6,114 bases of DNA, from assembly GCA_002501855.1 (NCBI GenBank), contig DAOM01000189.1, positions 1 to 6,114 on the forward strand. The letters are read 5' to 3'. The notes under the pieces are model-generated. The model saw only the letters and a list, made by a program, of their open reading frames with translations, searched no databases and had not been told where the DNA came from. This stretch comes from Candidatus Nitrosopolaris nunavutensis. GTDB taxonomy: Archaea > Thermoproteota > Nitrososphaeria > Nitrososphaerales > Nitrososphaeraceae. Every line of letters starts with the position of its first letter. Positions within the stretch are counted from its first letter, which is position 1. This document shows positions 1 through 5,650 of this stretch, in pieces. A program made the translations under genes and the position numbers.

Positions 1-107
1 GCGTGTCAGATACATGTTTTTCATTGATACAGTACTGGCATCGGTACAATCTATCGCCACTATGGATATTCATTTAATGTTTGATAACTTTGGCCTTAAA
101 TGCACAC

Positions 108-395
108 TCAATGCTTCCTTTTGTGTGCAATATATTTTTGATGAGCTTGGATGGGTGAATGCTCGTATACACCTAATGATTTAGCTTTATCTATTTCATT
201 GCTTGTTCGCAATTCAGCCTTAAATTTCGAGTTTCGTGGCCTAGTCCTTAATCTATAACCACAGCACGGACACCATAATCCGTCCCATTTCAAGAAAATC
301 TCGCACATCTGACAACGTTTCTGCCCTATAGAATAACGACCAGTTGCAACCGGCTTGATTGCCTTATGACGTACGCATATTCCTTTACAGACCAA
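108..395 (-). CDS. Small zinc-ribbon protein, MVCKGIC family
   Basis: The 95-residue basic protein has no signal peptide or membrane segment, so it is probably cytoplasmic. It carries a C3-x3-C7 pair, a C28-x2-C31 pair and a C42-P-C-C-G cluster, a pattern expected to bind zinc. The stretch KRCQMCEIFLKWDGLWCPCC is highly characteristic. From memory, short proteins starting MVCKGIC and containing this block recur in Nitrososphaeria genomes, often in several copies, with no known function; nucleic-acid or protein binding is a guess from the ribbon and the basic middle section. The chosen start is TTG because the MVCKGIC opening is the family start. A GGAG lies 14 bases upstream, rather far away. 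An out-of-frame ATG-AAA-TAA (400-408) sits between the two. The tail after about residue 55 is less distinctive. Confidence 0.8.
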   Translation of the reverse strand: MVCKGICVRHKAIKPVATGRYSIGQKRCQMCEIFLKWDGLWCPCCGYRLRTRPRNSKFKAELRTSNEIDKAKSLGVYEHSPIQAHQKYIAHKRKH

Positions 396-409
396 TTTAT
401 TATTTCATT

Positions 410-415
410 CTCCTT
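410..415 (-). promoter_or_regulatory. Possible Shine-Dalgarno site of the zinc-ribbon gene
   Basis: The transcript strand reads AAGGAG here, 14 bases before the TTG start at 395. It is the only clear Shine-Dalgarno-like sequence next to a gene in the window. The spacing is longer than the usual 5-9 bases, so its use is uncertain. Confidence 0.35.
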
Positions 416-649
416 TTGTATTTCTACTGCGTAATGATCCCATGACACAAACAGGTAGCAAACATAATGGCGTCGTGTATCTATGTTATTACGTCGCTAC
501 TGCTGAGACATCGGGAGATTAGCGAGATATACAAACTAAAACTACGCAGTTTGACCTTATTAGGTTATCTGGTCATAAAGTCAGGATTCCTATTGACCGA
601 CACAATTTCTGTCAGCCGAGGCTTCATTTTACCAACCACTGCAAACTAG

Positions 650-670
650 ATCCTTGCATGATACGAGGAT
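650..670 (-). terminator. Hairpin just after the response regulator
   Basis: ATCCTTG (650-656) can pair with CGAGGAT (664-670), a 7-bp stem with one G-T wobble and a 7-base loop. It begins 4 bases past the stop codon of the response regulator. There is no T-run after it on the minus strand, so it may be a 3'-end processing or protective structure rather than a true archaeal terminator. Confidence 0.3.
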
Positions 671-674
671 TTAA

Positions 675-1088
675 TTAGCTCTCAAGTTCTGCCTTTACGT
701 GCTTTACTAAATCCTCTATCTGGATAGGCTTAACGTAACAGTCTAAATCCATTGTGGGGAATATTTCTCTTAGCGATTCATAGTAAACTTCATTTGCTGT
801 AATAAAACATGCTTTAACTTCGCTGTCTATCCTTTTGATTTTCTCATATAGCTGAAAGCCGTTGATCTGTGGCATCTTGACATCTAGGAGTAGGAGATCG
901 TATATGCCAGGCTTGAAGCTTGATAGTGCCAAAACGGGATCCTTGAAAGCATCTACTACAAATCCATGTGCTTCTAAACCTTTCTTAAAGGTGAAAATAA
1001 CGTCCGGCTCATCATCTACAAGAAGTATTCTATTACTACCGGAGTTCCTTTGCTCAACCTTGATAGCGTGTTCCCGATTGGTTTGCAA
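675..1088 (-). CDS. Stand-alone receiver-domain response regulator
   Basis: The 137-residue protein is a single CheY-like receiver domain covering about residues 20-136, with no output domain. The phosphorylation machinery is complete. D25 and D26 (ILLVDDEPDV) form the acidic magnesium site, D69 (LLLLDVKMP) is the phospho-acceptor, T97 is the switch threonine, and K120 followed by P121 is the conserved lysine-proline. It would receive phosphate from a histidine kinase and signal by binding a partner protein. Nitrososphaeria encode many such single-domain regulators beside kinases, but no kinase lies in this window, so this one is an orphan here. The start is TTG at 1088, because an in-frame TAG lies 12 bases upstream and the next methionine is M72 inside the domain. 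About 19 poorly conserved residues precede the domain. No Shine-Dalgarno sequence is seen. Confidence 0.92.
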   Translation of the reverse strand: MQTNREHAIKVEQRNSGSNRILLVDDEPDVIFTFKKGLEAHGFVVDAFKDPVLALSSFKPGIYDLLLLDVKMPQINGFQLYEKIKRIDSEVKACFITANEVYYESLREIFPTMDLDCYVKPIQIEDLVKHVKAELES

Positions 1089-1120
1089 ATAGTTATACTA
1101 ACAAGAAAACGTGGATGTTC

Positions 1121-1128
1121 TATATTAT
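1121..1128 (-). promoter_or_regulatory. Possible TATA box of the response regulator
   Basis: The minus strand reads AATAATATAG here, centred about 36 bases before the TTG start. An archaeal transcription start 25-27 bases downstream would fall near 1098, giving a leader of about 10 bases. This would fit the missing Shine-Dalgarno sequence. It is inferred from spacing and composition only. Confidence 0.35.
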
Positions 1129-1577
1129 TATGATGATCGCCACATGACGGTAGAGTGTTGCGCCCATGCCATGCCAAGATACTTGATTGCTTTCTTGCTG
1201 GTAAAAGCAGCTTGACAAGCACTCAAGCCATTAAGTGCGACCCTTACTAATCGACGCGCAACTATCAGTGGAAAATGTCGACGTGGAAATGTCTCGTGCC
1301 TCCATGCGAATTCCCTGAGCTAACAATTACTTGCCATTGCAATATGTCCAGGCGTTTCGTATCGCCAACACTAGTGCCATTGCTATAGCCGTGCACACTA
1401 ATCTCCCGTCAATGTATCCATTAGCCCTCAACTATTCATCCACGCTAAAACCGTGCGATCTGACTCCACTACTTTCTAGCAATTCATTTTGCATATTATG
1501 AGCGAATTATCTGAAAGGCAATTTCAACGTCGTAGCAAAGACAAACTATGAGTGCAATATTTTATATGTGTGATTAT

Positions 1578-1594
1578 CAGCAGTATATCTGCTG
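1578..1594. repeat. Small perfect inverted repeat
   Basis: CAGCAG and CTGCTG flank a TATAT loop, giving a 6-bp perfect stem with a 5-base loop. It lies in the gene-poor block, and no role can be assigned. Confidence 0.3.
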
Positions 1595-1626
1595 TACCAA
1601 AAGTACATGTTAGGCGGAAACAATCA

Positions 1627-1724
1627 GAACCTTAAACCGCGTTAGTTCAGGGAGTTTCGCAGGACTTCCCTATCGTTAGCAGCGGGGCACGGGTTCTGGC
1701 TAGAATTGGAAATAGCCTAAAACC
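1627..1724 (+). other. Cluster of three hairpins, possible structured RNA
   Basis: Three stems follow one another. GAAC (1627-1630) pairs with GTTC (1645-1648), with TAA/TTA inside. AGGGAGT (1649-1655) pairs with AC/TCCCT (1664-1671) around a one-base bulge. GGTT (1692-1695) pairs with AACC (1720-1723), with an inner GGCTA/TAGCC stem (1698-1702 and 1713-1717). The stretch looks richer in GC than nearby non-coding DNA, a common sign of structured RNA in AT-rich archaea. It is not a tRNA, since the arm lengths do not fit, and it matches no RNA family I know. The strand is not determined. Chance pairing is a real alternative. Confidence 0.2.
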
Positions 1725-1755
1725 TGCAGAGGGTAAATCCGACCCACTTTATATT

Positions 1756-1971
1756 TTGCAACCATATGCTGACTGGTGCGGTTTATTAGCCAACAAAAAA
1801 GATGATGTAGAACACAGGAAGCTTTTCAAACATTCGGTGAGTGGCTTTACGATTATGAAAGCGTCTGATAATACTCTTCTGTCTTCAATTTTCTTCATGT
1901 TCATCGAAGATATTAAACAGATAGTATACGCAACTCAGACAACTCCGTACATTTTAGTTTCAAGCGTGTGA
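1756..1971 (+). CDS. Doubtful unrecognised open frame
   Basis: This frame gives 71 residues from a TTG and is open without a stop back to 1636, so about 112 codons are free of stops. It overlaps the end of the hairpin cluster. The protein matches nothing I recognise. It has a hydrophobic patch around residues 40-50 (LLSSIFFMFI) but no clear membrane design, and no metal-binding or catalytic motif. There is no Shine-Dalgarno sequence. It could be a chance open frame, a small lineage-specific gene, or the 3' end of a gene whose start has decayed. I lean towards not real. Confidence 0.15.
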   Translation: MQPYADWCGLLANKKDDVEHRKLFKHSVSGFTIMKASDNTLLSSIFFMFIEDIKQIVYATQTTPYILVSSV

Positions 1972-2144
1972 CGCCCTCATAAGCGATACAGAAATAACAC
2001 TATCTTGCCTGCTTAATTGCCAAGCGTTGTTTTCAAATTCACTAACCATGTGAAATTCTTTGTAGAATAACGTCGTCTTTTCCCTTTGTTCCCATTCTAG
2101 CTTGGCTAAAAGTGCGTGTCCGTGGTGTATTTCATTAGTTGTTA

Positions 2145-3005
2145 TTACTTTAATTTAACAGCGCCATTACAAGTACGACAATTTGTTCGAATTGAACGTG
2201 CAACAAGGAATGGAGTAATTATCAAAACTGGGATACTTAAAGCAATGAACAGAGTTTGAAATGATGCTAACACCGATATACTCTCTCCCACAGCTCCAAA
2301 TCCTAAAAGTGCTGAAAAGAAACTACCAGCACATGTCGGGCAGCCAACAAATAATCCGCTTGCCGCTCCTACACTTCCGATAAAAGATAGCTTCTTGGTG
2401 CTTTGTATTTTTCTTGATAAATTAAATGCATAGAGACCTAGAGAAGCATTAAATCCTACCAACGCAGACACTATGACTGCTAAAATAATATTTAGGGGTA
2501 TTAGCAAGATTAAAAAATGATCTGTAAGATAGGCAGAGAACATCGGTACGTAACCGGGAGTATTGCAGCAAGGAATTATGTTTATGGATGGGATTACGAT
2601 TCCTTGTTGGCTAAATGATATGTCGTTTCTGTAAATAAATATTTGAGATAAAAATCCAAAAAATATGCCATATGCTATTGCAGCTATTACCATAGCTTTC
2701 CAATATTTATTATCCGAAAACGCATTGGTGATATAATACAGTAGACTATTGGAGTTCATCGGTCCTTGTTGCTCGGCTTTAAATATTTTACTTATTCCGT
2801 AAGTAATGGATGCCATTGAAGCAAATGTTATTGCAAGAACACCGCTTGCGAGTGTCTTTAGCTCCGGTGTTAACATAACTAGATGTTCACCCGGGATAGT
2901 TAATCTGGAGTAAAATATGAAAGCTAGGATCACAGAAATTATCCCTACAAATGCGATTCTTAAGCCACTTTTACGCAACTCAATCGAGTTCTCTATGTTA
3001 GTCAT
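2145..3005 (-). CDS. Six-helix membrane protein with three cysteine pairs
   Basis: The 286-residue integral membrane protein has about six hydrophobic segments, near residues 14-34, 50-72, 104-124, 164-186, 206-236 and 242-270. Three cysteine pairs stand out. C146-C147 lies in IIPCCNTPGYVP before helix 4. C222 and C225 lie in GLFVGCPTCAG within the glycine-rich fifth hydrophobic segment. C276 and C279 (NCRTCNG) are near the C-terminus. Such pairs suit metal (perhaps copper) handling or thiol redox chemistry at the membrane, but this is inference. I recall similar uncharacterised membrane proteins in Nitrososphaeria and can give no tested function. The ATG start has no Shine-Dalgarno sequence. 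The gene stands alone, with 375 bases separating it from the methyltransferase upstream on the same strand. It is not a recognisable ABC, MFS or CcdA-type transporter. Confidence 0.85.
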   Translation of the reverse strand: MTNIENSIELRKSGLRIAFVGIISVILAFIFYSRLTIPGEHLVMLTPELKTLASGVLAITFASMASITYGISKIFKAEQQGPMNSNSLLYYITNAFSDNKYWKAMVIAAIAYGIFFGFLSQIFIYRNDISFSQQGIVIPSINIIPCCNTPGYVPMFSAYLTDHFLILLIPLNIILAVIVSALVGFNASLGLYAFNLSRKIQSTKKLSFIGSVGAASGLFVGCPTCAGSFFSALLGFGAVGESISVLASFQTLFIALSIPVLIITPFLVARSIRTNCRTCNGAVKLK

Positions 3006-3072
3006 ATCTTCGGTCTACTAGCCTCACCCAGCAAAACAAAATCCAATTTAACAGAAATTAAAAACGAGGACC

Positions 3073-3080
3073 TATATTTA
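3073..3080 (-). promoter_or_regulatory. Possible TATA box of the six-helix protein gene
   Basis: The minus strand reads TAAATATA here, about 70 bases before the ATG at 3005. A start of transcription near 3050 would leave a leader of about 45 bases. An A/T-rich alternative, TTTTTAAT at 3057-3064, lies slightly closer to the gene, so the assignment is tentative. Confidence 0.3.
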
Positions 3081-3224
3081 CACATGCTTATTTATTCATG
3101 GATGGCAAAAAGGTTGTACTAAAGACCAGTTTTCCTGTCATTTTTTATTTGTTATACGCTAATATAATAAGCATGGACATATTTCCTTGCCTTGACTTTT
3201 GAGAAAATTGTTGATTAACTATGC

Positions 3225-3270
3225 TAATGTCAATGTGCATGATGATGTTAATGTCTTGTCATTGACATTA
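3225..3270. repeat. Inverted repeat TAATGTCAATG/CATTGACATTA
   Basis: TAATGTCAATG (3225-3235) and CATTGACATTA (3260-3270) are perfect 11-bp inverted copies with 24 bases between them. Another TAATGTC at 3249-3255 can pair with GACATTA (3264-3270), so two alternative hairpins are possible. The right half contains CTTGTCATTGA (3255-3265), identical to 4261-4271 upstream of the methyltransferase. The site is about 220 bases before the six-helix protein gene and about 110 bases past the end of the methyltransferase, so it could be an operator or a 3' hairpin. Confidence 0.6.
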
Positions 3271-3335
3271 TTCCTCACTTAGCTAGAAACAGGATAAAAT
3301 TGTTCTTCTAATCGCTCGTGTACGCTGACGCTGTC

Positions 3336-3340
3336 AAAAA
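3336..3340 (-). terminator. Weak T-run after the methyltransferase gene
   Basis: The minus strand carries TTTTT about 41 bases past the methyltransferase stop codon. Archaeal intrinsic termination mostly needs a T-run rather than a hairpin, but five T's is near the weak end. Confidence 0.25.
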
Positions 3341-3380
3341 GCCTAACGACGAAAGAAGCAGAGTAGGAATTGCTTACTTC

Positions 3381-4190
3381 TTATTTTTCCTTTGAAATCA
3401 AATCTGACAAATCTATCGCGAAGAATGTTTTTAGTATTCCAAGGTACGAATATACAGGGGGAGGAATTTCGCTTTCGCAAGCAACTCCGGTATTCCAGGC
3501 ATTTATCCATATTATCATGCTTTGAAGCATATTCACAAATCTCCGGTGTTGGTCCGGAACGACACCCAATTCATCAATATACTTCCCAGCCATCAACCAC
3601 GATTCAACAAAATCAATGCAGGGTTTTCCAAAAATTACCTCAATTTGCTCTTGAATCCGCTTAGCATACTTGAATGGTTTCTGAAACACAAAAAATGGAA
3701 ATTTTGCCTTTGTTGGTAGCATAAGATCAGGGGGAGAAAATATTGTAATTACTCGTGCACCGTTATTCAGCTCCTTTCGAAATCTGCTTACCATCGGTGG
3801 GATTACTCTAGGATCTGTGAACCAGAAAAATAAAACCGTTGCATCAGAAATTGCTGCTTTTCTAATATCCCCAATGATTATTTGGGCATTGTCCAAAGAA
3901 ACAACTTTTCTGCGCGCCTCAATTGCAACTTTTCTTCTAATCTCGATTCCTACCGATCTTTTTACTTTAAATTCCTTGGCTGCTATTGCAACTGCGCTGC
4001 TATTTCCACACCCTAGATGATAGAAGATATCTGACCTTCGAAGACCTGCAAATCTGAATAATTTCCTTACTAACTTATCAGGAATCAGAATATCTTCACC
4101 TTTGAGCACAGATTGAGGAAGCGATGACAAGAATTCTTTTGTTCTCAATAGCTTTTTAACCAAACACGTCAATAATCTCTCTTCGCGCAT
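3381..4190 (-). CDS. Class I SAM-dependent methyltransferase
   Basis: The 269-residue soluble protein has a Rossmann-type methyltransferase domain from about residue 38 to 190. Motif I is FYHLGCGNSSAV (56-67), the glycine-rich SAM loop. GIEI (81-84) supplies the acidic residue E83 expected to bind the ribose hydroxyls. GDIR (107-110) gives D108 near the adenine, and FFWFTDP (121-127) follows strand 4 near the active site. The position before LGCG is H58, where many relatives have D or E. A tail of about 80 residues (190-269) includes the block SMIIWINAWN (224-233) and a final FFAIDLSDLI (256-265), which I recall as conserved in Nitrososphaeria copies. The fold resembles the DOT1-like group, but the substrate (protein, RNA or small molecule) cannot be told from sequence. 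The ATG start has no Shine-Dalgarno sequence. The gene is divergent from the deacetylase gene. Confidence 0.85.
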   Translation of the reverse strand: MREERLLTCLVKKLLRTKEFLSSLPQSVLKGEDILIPDKLVRKLFRFAGLRRSDIFYHLGCGNSSAVAIAAKEFKVKRSVGIEIRRKVAIEARRKVVSLDNAQIIIGDIRKAAISDATVLFFWFTDPRVIPPMVSRFRKELNNGARVITIFSPPDLMLPTKAKFPFFVFQKPFKYAKRIQEQIEVIFGKPCIDFVESWLMAGKYIDELGVVPDQHRRFVNMLQSMIIWINAWNTGVACESEIPPPVYSYLGILKTFFAIDLSDLISKEK

Positions 4191-4224
4191 AATAACTTAT
4201 TTTCTCAGGCGCATCAATAGCCAC

Positions 4225-4232
4225 AATTTATT
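4225..4232 (-). promoter_or_regulatory. Possible TATA box of the methyltransferase
   Basis: The minus strand reads AATAAATT about 38 bases before the ATG at 4190. A start of transcription near 4202 would leave a leader of about 12 bases, in keeping with the missing Shine-Dalgarno sequence. The inverted repeat at 4261-4289 begins about 28 bases upstream of this box. Confidence 0.4.
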
Positions 4233-4260
4233 TCAAATAATTCCTAAATGAAGGGACAAA

Positions 4261-4289
4261 CTTGTCATTGATTAGTTAACAATGACAAG
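4261..4289. repeat. Inverted repeat CTTGTCATTG/CAATGACAAG
   Basis: CTTGTCATTG (4261-4270) and CAATGACAAG (4280-4289) are perfect 10-bp inverted copies around a 9-base centre, ATTAGTTAA. The repeat lies in the divergent region, about 70 bases before the methyltransferase start and about 230 bases before the deacetylase start. The left arm plus the next base (11 bases) is repeated exactly at 3255-3265. The position just upstream of the likely methyltransferase TATA box suits a regulator-binding site. Confidence 0.6.
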
Positions 4290-4442
4290 CCGCAATTTCT
4301 AACCGTAATAAAGCGAAACCATTCTCGGTAGAGTGCATGAATATACAAAAATTTGCATTTTTTCAATCAACCGTCTTGCCGGATAGGTCTAATACCCAGG
4401 AATATTCGATATTTTTTGGCAAGTTGCCTTCATGATTTGTCG

Positions 4443-4470
4443 TACACTATGGTATAAATTAAATAGTGTA
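4443..4470 (+). promoter_or_regulatory. Deacetylase promoter: TATA box inside a perfect dyad
   Basis: TACACTAT (4443-4450) and ATAGTGTA (4463-4470) are perfect 8-bp inverted copies. The 12 bases between them, GGTATAAATTAA, contain a good archaeal TATA box (TATAAATT, 4453-4460). Transcription would begin near 4480-4483. A dimeric repressor bound to both arms would block TBP and TFB, so the arrangement looks like an operator over the core promoter. It also argues against translation starting at the GTG at 4466, which would lie upstream of the transcript. Confidence 0.55.
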
Positions 4471-4483
4471 TAATTTGCACTAC

Positions 4484-4498
4484 CTATGGTATAGATTA
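4484..4498 (+). promoter_or_regulatory. Second copy of the TATA segment
   Basis: CTATGGTATAGATTA here repeats CTATGGTATAAATTA at 4447-4461 with one mismatch in 15 bases, 37 bases apart. The TATA-like part is centred about 24-27 bases before the GTG at 4517. It could therefore direct a leaderless or nearly leaderless transcript from that codon. It may instead be only a half-copied regulatory segment. Confidence 0.35.
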
Positions 4499-4516
4499 GC
4501 CGTTGTGACAATCTTA

Positions 4517-5488
4517 GTGAAAAGTAGAAGGATTATTCAAGCTTTAATCGCTAGCGCTATTGCAATAATAATAATAACTGTCATGCCACTTGAAGCTCAT
4601 AGCCAATACACTTACCAATCGTCACTAATCCAAAAAGAGAGAGGATCTATCAACGGGACAGGAATTGGGGGGGTTGGTACTACTTTTAATAAATTGGTAC
4701 TACTGTCTTTTGATGATAACCTAAGAGGCGATTTCATATACGCCAAGCCAATTTTAGACAAATACGGGTTCAAGGCTACATTCTTCATAATATGTAACAA
4801 GACAGGAATTAGCGGAACTACTAGATTCCTCAACAGGACTAACTGGCAAGATATAGCCGCAATGCAGAAGGATGGAATGGATATACAATCACATACTATG
4901 AACCATCGCCATCTAAATCATTTATCTGCAAATGCATTAAATTTCGAGATAGGTGGATCGAAACAATGTCTTGCAAATCATGGATATCATGCCACAACCT
5001 TTGCTTATCCATATAACGAAGGATCAAATAATGCCACTGTAGTCAATGTCGTAGCCAAATACTACAATATGGCTAGATCTGGAACTGAGCCACTGATGTT
5101 TCTACACTGCAACGGATACAAGAAACAACCTCAGAAAGATTGTAGAACATACTTACCTGATGGTAAGCTGACTTATGCAAATAGATATGCTGTTAGAAGT
5201 TTGTCTTTTGATGTAGACGAAATAAAGAACTCATTTAACAATGCAGCGATATTCGCAGATTTCATTAAGATGGTAAACAGCCAGAGTAAATACAACAGTG
5301 GCGGAGTAATAAATGCAATTCCTCTAATCACATTTCATGACGTCGATTTAGCCACCAACCAGCCCTACATCACTAATGTAGGCCTATTTGATCAATTAAT
5401 GAAATACCTACATGACAATGGTTTTAAGGTATTGACTATGGCCAACCTGGGGTACGATACAGCGAGAAGTACACTATACATGCAGTGA
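4517..5488 (+). CDS. Secreted polysaccharide deacetylase (CE4, NodB domain)
   Basis: The enzyme probably removes acetyl groups from N-acetylated sugars in an extracellular or cell-surface polysaccharide. Numbered from the GTG at 4517 (323 residues), residues 1-29 form a signal peptide: KSRR, a hydrophobic core IIIITVMP, and likely cleavage around AHSQ (27-30). The NodB domain follows from about residue 58. SFDDN (64-68) is motif 1, with D66 as catalytic base and D67 as metal ligand. HTMNH (126-130) is motif 2, with H126 and H130 completing the metal triad. FAYPYN (162-167) is motif 3, and ITFHDV (272-277), with H274, is the last motif. Motif 1 is usually TFDDG and motif 3 usually R-x-P-Y, so both vary here. 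Four cysteines (93, 151, 198, 209) could form disulfides outside the cell. In-frame GTGs at 4466 and 4505 would add 17 or 4 residues; 4517 gives the best signal peptide and fits the promoter. No Shine-Dalgarno sequence is seen. Confidence 0.9.
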   Translation: MKSRRIIQALIASAIAIIIITVMPLEAHSQYTYQSSLIQKERGSINGTGIGGVGTTFNKLVLLSFDDNLRGDFIYAKPILDKYGFKATFFIICNKTGISGTTRFLNRTNWQDIAAMQKDGMDIQSHTMNHRHLNHLSANALNFEIGGSKQCLANHGYHATTFAYPYNEGSNNATVVNVVAKYYNMARSGTEPLMFLHCNGYKKQPQKDCRTYLPDGKLTYANRYAVRSLSFDVDEIKNSFNNAAIFADFIKMVNSQSKYNSGGVINAIPLITFHDVDLATNQPYITNVGLFDQLMKYLHDNGFKVLTMANLGYDTARSTLYMQ

Positions 5489-5508
5489 ACTGCTACATAT
5501 GTGCTACG

Positions 5509-5527
5509 TGCTGTTACTACTACAGCA
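5509..5527 (+). terminator. Small hairpin after the deacetylase gene
   Basis: TGCTGT (5509-5514) pairs with ACAGCA (5522-5527) around TACTACT, a perfect 6-bp stem with a 7-base loop starting 20 bases past the stop codon. No T-run follows, so a role as terminator is uncertain. Confidence 0.25.
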
Positions 5528-5650
5528 GGTACGACCAGTTAGTAGATGGAAAATCTGAGGCATACAAGCACTGATCCTTCATTTCAGTCGACCTGGTCTT
5601 TCCATTCATTAGCTGAAGCTCAGTCATCAGATAATAAATCATAGTAGGAG

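Larger units (their letters stand above)
396..674. other. Spacer without a supported gene
   Basis: This gap lies between the zinc-ribbon start and the end of the response regulator. I see the AAGGAG near its left end and a hairpin at its right end. An open frame at 467-649 on the plus strand shows no protein-like features. No tRNA-like fold and no strong TATA box for the zinc-ribbon gene were found. Confidence 0.5.
1089..2144. other. Gene-poor spacer of about 1 kb
   Basis: I find no gene I can name on either strand across these 1056 bases. Short open frames occur on the minus strand, such as 1265-1396 and about 1130-1320, but they overlap one another in different frames, lack good starts and match no family I recognise. 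Parts of the block (about 1200-1440 and 1620-1740) look less AT-rich than the promoter regions around the other genes. Visible structure includes a small perfect hairpin, CAGCAG/CTGCTG at 1578-1594, and a cluster of hairpins at 1627-1724. The block could be the eroded remains of lost genes or a mobile element, or it could hold a non-coding RNA; I cannot tell which. Confidence 0.5.

Noticed and set aside
467..649. 60-codon plus-strand open frame between the zinc-ribbon gene and the response regulator
   Set aside because: No Shine-Dalgarno or TATA box was seen, it has no motif, and its composition is not protein-like; length is within chance.
862..1092. Plus-strand open frame opposite the response regulator
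   Set aside because: It is the antisense shadow of a well-supported receiver domain and has no features of its own.
1130..1136. ATGATGA, a possible C box of a C/D guide RNA (also at 3239-3245)
   Set aside because: No CTGA D box lies at a suitable distance in either place.
1016..1222. Minus-strand open frame overlapping the start of the response regulator in another frame
   Set aside because: It overlaps the true receiver coding sequence, and its remaining part resembles no family.
1130..1330. Fragment reading AWRHETF, similar to the RHETF block of archaeal IS6-type transposases
   Set aside because: Only about six residues match; neither the upstream catalytic region nor the downstream part can be recovered in any frame, and no terminal repeats were seen.
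1265..1396. 43-codon minus-strand open frame from GTG, rich in H and G near its end
   Set aside because: It reads somewhat protein-like, but it is short, lacks a promoter or ribosome site and conflicts with another open frame over the same bases.
2174..2188. GTTCGAATT-like sequence resembling a tRNA T-loop
   Set aside because: It lies within the coding region of the six-helix protein, and no acceptor, anticodon or D arm can be drawn around it.
3392..3719. Overlapping plus-strand open frames opposite the methyltransferase
   Set aside because: They are antisense to a clear Rossmann methyltransferase and contain no motifs.
4337..4435. 32-codon plus-strand open frame (MNIQKFAFF start) in the divergent promoter region
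   Set aside because: It ends before the deacetylase TATA box, has no promoter or ribosome site of its own, and is within chance length.
4612..4833. Minus-strand open frame inside the deacetylase gene
   Set aside because: It is antisense to the NodB motif 1 region and shows no features.
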